From Desulfuromonas sp. SDB (GTDB lineage Bacteria > SDB-A): DNA of 9,138 bases. This document shows positions 7,100 to 9,138 of the stretch, piece after piece. The translations under genes were made by a program, and so were the position numbers. The stretch covers positions 1-9,138 of the forward strand of contig LKUE01000096.1 of NCBI GenBank assembly GCA_001412365.1, read 5' to 3'. The notes beneath the pieces were generated by a model. The model worked only from the letters and a program-made list of their open reading frames with translations, made no database searches and was not told the DNA's origin. Each line of letters opens with the position of its first letter. Positions within the stretch are counted from its first letter, which is position 1.

Positions 7100-7108
7100 T
7101 TATCCACA
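7100..7108 (+). other. Single perfect DnaA-box sequence TTATCCACA
   Basis: The 9-base consensus bound by DnaA occurs once, exactly, in the 53-base gap before the cysteine synthase gene. I found no second perfect copy, AT-rich unwinding cluster or replication gene nearby, so it does not mark an origin. It may be a chance match, or a site where DnaA modulates transcription. Confidence 0.3.
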
Positions 7109-7117
7109 GAGTAAATA

Positions 7118-8011
7118 ATGTTTTGTCAGGATATTCTGCACTATATAGGGAATACCCCCCTGGTTAAGATAAATAAATTAAATCCGAATCCCCATGTGGA
7201 AATATTTGCCAAGGTTGAAGGTTTTAATCCTTCCGGAAGCATTAAAGACCGGATTGCCTTGAGAATGATTGAACAGGCGGAAGCAGAAGGAAAACTGGAT
7301 AAAAACAAAACAATTATTGAACCTACTTCCGGAAATACAGGAATAGGTTTAGCCATGATTGGAGCGGTAAGAGGATATAAAGTTTTAATCATTATGAGTT
7401 CAGCGGTTTCCCCGGAGAGGGTAAGAATGATAAAGGCATTTGGAGCGGAGGTAATGCTTACTCCGGCAGAGGAAGGCACTGACGGGGCAATTAAACGAGC
7501 CCGGAAAATAGTAGAAGATCATCCTAAAAAATATTTTATGCCAGATCAATTTTCCAACCGTTACAACCAACTGGTGCATTACAAAACCACTGCTGAAGAG
7601 ATCTGGAAGGCAACTAACGGAAAGATTGATTATTTTGTTTCTGCCATCGGTACCTCCGGAACCATAATGGGAGTAGGCAAGGGTTTAAAGGAAAATAATC
7701 CGAAGATTAAAATTGTATGTGCTCATCCGGTTAAAGGTCATTATATTCAGGGATTGAAAAACATGGAGGAAGCCATTGTTCCTGAAATTTACAATCCGGA
7801 TATTATTGATTTAACTATCATGGTTGACTCTAAAAGTGCTTTTAATATGGCTAAAAAAATTATTAAACAGGAAGGAATCTTTGTGGGAATGAGTAGCGGT
7901 GCAGCTATGTTCGCCGCTTGTAGAGTTGCTGAAAAGATCAAAGATGGTCGCATGGTAGTGATTTTTCCGGATAGGGGTGAAAAATATCTCAGCACTTCTC
8001 TATTTAACTAA
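7118..8011 (+). CDS. cysK/cysM: Cysteine synthase, CysK/CysM family (PLP-dependent)
   Basis: A 297-residue fold-type II PLP enzyme that joins sulfide, or another sulfur donor, to an activated serine to make cysteine. It opens with the family's IGNTPLV (10-16). K43 in GSIKDR is the PLP lysine; PTSGNTG (69-75) binds the substrate carboxylate; GTSGT (178-182) holds the PLP phosphate; SSG (259-261) contacts the pyridine ring. Length is close to CysM (about 300) and slightly short for CysK. The 205-225 region (KGHYIQGLKNMEEAIVPEIY) resembles the segment of mycobacterial CysM (LRNMDE) that carries the O-phosphoserine-binding arginine; here K214 stands in its place. Substrate choice (O-acetylserine or O-phosphoserine) is thus open. 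The ATG at 7118 has a poor ribosome site but gives the normal family start. No serine acetyltransferase is adjacent. Confidence 0.88.
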   Translation: MFCQDILHYIGNTPLVKINKLNPNPHVEIFAKVEGFNPSGSIKDRIALRMIEQAEAEGKLDKNKTIIEPTSGNTGIGLAMIGAVRGYKVLIIMSSAVSPERVRMIKAFGAEVMLTPAEEGTDGAIKRARKIVEDHPKKYFMPDQFSNRYNQLVHYKTTAEEIWKATNGKIDYFVSAIGTSGTIMGVGKGLKENNPKIKIVCAHPVKGHYIQGLKNMEEAIVPEIYNPDIIDLTIMVDSKSAFNMAKKIIKQEGIFVGMSSGAAMFAACRVAEKIKDGRMVVIFPDRGEKYLSTSLFN

Positions 8012-8030
8012 TTTTATGATAATGTATAAT
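8003..8030 (+). promoter_or_regulatory. Candidate promoter for the SRAP gene
   Basis: A perfect TATAAT (8025-8030) is preceded after 16 bases by TTTAAC (8003-8008), a poor -35 match (3/6) overlapping the last codons of the cysteine synthase gene. Transcription would start near 8037, about 37 bases before the ATG at 8074. The -10 box lies between and partly inside two copies of a 10-bp direct repeat, hinting at control by a bound protein. Confidence 0.4.
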
Positions 8031-8038
8031 GATAATGT
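8016..8038. repeat. Direct repeat ATGATAATGT flanking the -10 box
   Basis: ATGATAATGT occurs at 8016-8025 and 8029-8038, a 13-base step that is a little over one helix turn, so both copies nearly face the same side of the DNA. The -10 box sits across the gap. The GATAAT units recall ferric-uptake-regulator half-sites, but the arrangement does not match the full Fur box (about 10 of 19 positions). Possible operator for the SRAP gene. Confidence 0.4.
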
Positions 8039-8073
8039 GTTGAAATATTAATTTATTATTTTCAGAGGTTTTA

Positions 8074-8778
8074 ATGTGTGGAAGATTTGCCCTTAGAAGT
8101 TCTTTTCAACAGCTGAAAAAAGAATTTTCTTTCCAGCACTATCAAACTGAATTCAATGAAAATTTAACCTGGGATTCTAGCTACAATATTGCCCCCGGAC
8201 AGAAGGTCATAGTATTAGTGGGGGATGAGGGGCAAAAGAAATTAAATTTTCAGTATTTCCGGTGGGGACTGATTCCCTTTTGGGCAAAGGATCAGGGTAT
8301 AGGCAACAAGCTGATCAATGCCCGTGCTGAAACTATTGACCAAAAACCAAGTTTTAAACATAGTTTTAAACATAGAAGATGCGCGGTGATAGCTGATGGC
8401 TTCTACGAATGGAAAAAAGACAAATCAGGGAAAAAACCTTATTTTATACAGATGAAAGATCAGAAACCATTTGGTTTTGCCGGAGTTTATGATCATTGGA
8501 AAATGCCCCAAGATGGAACTATAGACTCCTGCGCAATAATCACCACCGAACCAAATGATAAGATAAAAAAAATTCACAGTAGAATGCCGGTGATATTAAC
8601 CAAGGATCAGTTATTAAAGTGGATGGCGGGAGATAACAAAAATCCTGAAAGTTTAAAATCAATTTTAAAACCATTTAATCAGGATGATTTGGAAATATAT
8701 GAAGTTTCCAGCTATGTAAATTTACCAAGTAATAATTCAGAACAATGTGTTAAGCCCGTAAACAATGGAGATCAATAA
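8074..8778 (+). CDS. yedK: SRAP-family protein (YedK/HMCES), abasic-site DNA-protein crosslinker
   Basis: A 234-residue member of the SOS-response-associated peptidase family. Such proteins cross-link through Cys2 to abasic sites in single-stranded DNA, shielding them during replication. The family's key residues are all seen: C2 exposed once Met1 is removed (MCGRF), N82 (INARAET), E112 (GFYEWK) and H168 (IHSRMPVI), plus the WGLIPFW motif (64-70) and YNIAPGQ (37-43). Length matches the family (about 220-240). A fair ribosome site (AGAGG, about 5 bases upstream) supports the ATG at 8074, and the required Cys at position 2 fixes the start. A perfect 12-base tandem duplication inside codons 93-100 gives SFKHSFKH without changing family spacing. 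The stop codon abuts the start of the small membrane protein gene. It may be induced by DNA damage, but no LexA site is visible. Confidence 0.93.
   Translation: MCGRFALRSSFQQLKKEFSFQHYQTEFNENLTWDSSYNIAPGQKVIVLVGDEGQKKLNFQYFRWGLIPFWAKDQGIGNKLINARAETIDQKPSFKHSFKHRRCAVIADGFYEWKKDKSGKKPYFIQMKDQKPFGFAGVYDHWKMPQDGTIDSCAIITTEPNDKIKKIHSRMPVILTKDQLLKWMAGDNKNPESLKSILKPFNQDDLEIYEVSSYVNLPSNNSEQCVKPVNNGDQ
8350..8373. repeat. 12-bp tandem duplication within the SRAP gene
   Basis: AGTTTTAAACAT occurs twice without a gap (8350-8361 and 8362-8373), encoding SFKH twice. The region aligns in length with ordinary SRAP proteins, where this stretch also has two basic Phe-containing turns, so convergent codon use or gene conversion is as likely as a recent insertion. 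Confidence 0.6.
8767..8770 (+). promoter_or_regulatory. Ribosome site inside the SRAP 3' end driving the small protein
   Basis: GGAG lies 8 bases before the ATG at 8779, within the last codons of the SRAP gene. Stop TAA (8776-8778) and start ATG (8779-8781) are directly adjacent, so ribosomes can re-initiate, and the two proteins are probably made together. Confidence 0.65.
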
Positions 8779-9084
8779 ATGGTAAGAAAAATTCCTATAG
8801 CCCTGATTATATTAATGCTGTTGTTGCCAATATTGAGCAGTGTTCAAGGCAATAAGATAACCCGTACCGGATCTCTACCTCAAGATTCAGTCATTACCAC
8901 ATCCGACCCTGTGGATGCCGGTATGGATTCTTTGAGTGCTGCTTTTGACACTTTGGGGGCGGCATTGGACAGCTTGAAGAATACTCCCGGTTTAGGATGT
9001 TGTATCGGCTTCTGCTGTCTTTCTTTGCTGATTGTGGTAGCGATAATTGTGGCGATAATTGTCTTAATTGTGAAGAAGGGCTAG
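8779..9084 (+). CDS. Small secreted/membrane-anchored protein with a CC-x3-CC cluster
   Basis: A 101-residue protein of no family I recognise. Residues 1-24 look like a Sec signal peptide: basic VRK, hydrophobic ALIILMLLLPIL, then SSVQG before N25. Residues 25-70 are polar and rich in Ser, Thr, Asp and Leu, with a repeated amphipathic pattern (DSLSAAFDTLGAALDSL, 50-66). Residues 74-80 are CCIGFCC, four cysteines at the edge of a C-terminal membrane helix (about 78-98) that ends KKG. If the signal is cleaved, it is a type I protein with most of its mass outside and its C-terminus in the cytosol; otherwise it is a two-helix hairpin. The cysteines could bind metal, form disulfides or be acylated. 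A GGAG ribosome site supports the start. It abuts the SRAP gene, so co-expression is likely, but a shared function is not shown. Confidence 0.75.
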   Translation: MVRKIPIALIILMLLLPILSSVQGNKITRTGSLPQDSVITTSDPVDAGMDSLSAAFDTLGAALDSLKNTPGLGCCIGFCCLSLLIVVAIIVAIIVLIVKKG

Positions 9085-9085
9085 T

Positions 9086-9126
9086 TAATCCATTTTGAAA
9101 ATTTCGTGGATTAGCGCAAATTTTTT
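9086..9126 (+). terminator. Weak terminator-like hairpin after the small protein gene
   Basis: TAATCCA (9086-9092) and TGGATTA (9107-9113) can pair as a 7-bp stem around a 14-base loop, and a run of six T begins at 9121, 7 bases after the stem. The stem is short and AT-rich and the T-run is displaced, so termination would be weak. It begins 1 base after the stop codon. Confidence 0.35.
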
Positions 9127-9138
9127 CTCACACTTAAA

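Noticed and set aside
7100-7108. Replication origin suggested by a DnaA box
   Set aside because: Only one perfect box, no cluster, no AT-rich unwinding element and no dnaA, dnaN or parAB genes in the window.
7141-7479. Minus-strand 112-codon open frame
   Set aside because: Fully inside the well-supported cysteine synthase gene on the opposite strand, covering its PLP and substrate motifs.
8017-8037. Fur box upstream of SRAP
   Set aside because: The GATAAT units are direct repeats and only about 10 of 19 positions agree with the Fur consensus, too few in AT-rich DNA.

Overview
This is an AT-rich window, roughly one third G+C by eye. It comes from a bacterium: there are Shine-Dalgarno-led genes, a lipoprotein signal, a two-component system and GGDEF proteins. 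The gene mix (c-di-GMP synthases, a multi-PAS kinase, a ferritin-like iron/peroxide protein, AT-rich codon use) would suit an anaerobic, probably diderm lineage such as Atribacterota or Halanaerobiales. That placement is inference only; there is no rRNA or tRNA here to test it.

Left arm, minus strand (read right to left). A soluble histidine kinase with three PAS domains (start 3689) overlaps by 8 bases a stand-alone receiver protein (1031-1429). After about 90 bases holding a perfect 15-bp palindrome and a candidate promoter comes a lipoprotein of unknown function (89-943). Next, 7 bases on, is the first 27 codons of a membrane protein cut by the window edge, whose start resembles Ste24/M48 membrane proteases. 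The kinase and receiver form one unit; the lipoprotein and membrane protein are probably a second.

Centre. A 299-bp, very AT-rich spacer (3690-3988) separates this arm from a divergent plus-strand operon and should carry both promoters.

Right arm, plus strand. Two paralogous diguanylate cyclases lie in tandem (3989-5353 and 5371-6540). They share a coiled coil and GGDEF domain but have different N-termini, one cytosolic with PAS-like regions and one membrane-anchored with a PAS domain. A ferritin/Dps-like protein follows 14 bases later with a strong ribosome site, then a cysteine synthase of the CysK/CysM family. A perfect -10 box embedded in a 10-bp direct repeat precedes an SRAP (YedK/HMCES) protein that protects abasic DNA. 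That gene abuts a 101-residue secreted or membrane-anchored protein with a CC-x3-CC cluster. A weak terminator-like hairpin ends the window.

Taken together, the region couples signal sensing (PAS kinase, receiver, two c-di-GMP synthases) to stress and envelope functions (ferritin-like protein, cysteine synthesis, abasic-site repair, lipoprotein and probable protease). No CRISPR array, insertion sequence, integrase or RNA gene was seen. The least explained items are the lipoprotein, the small CC-x3-CC protein and the two promoter-overlapping repeats.
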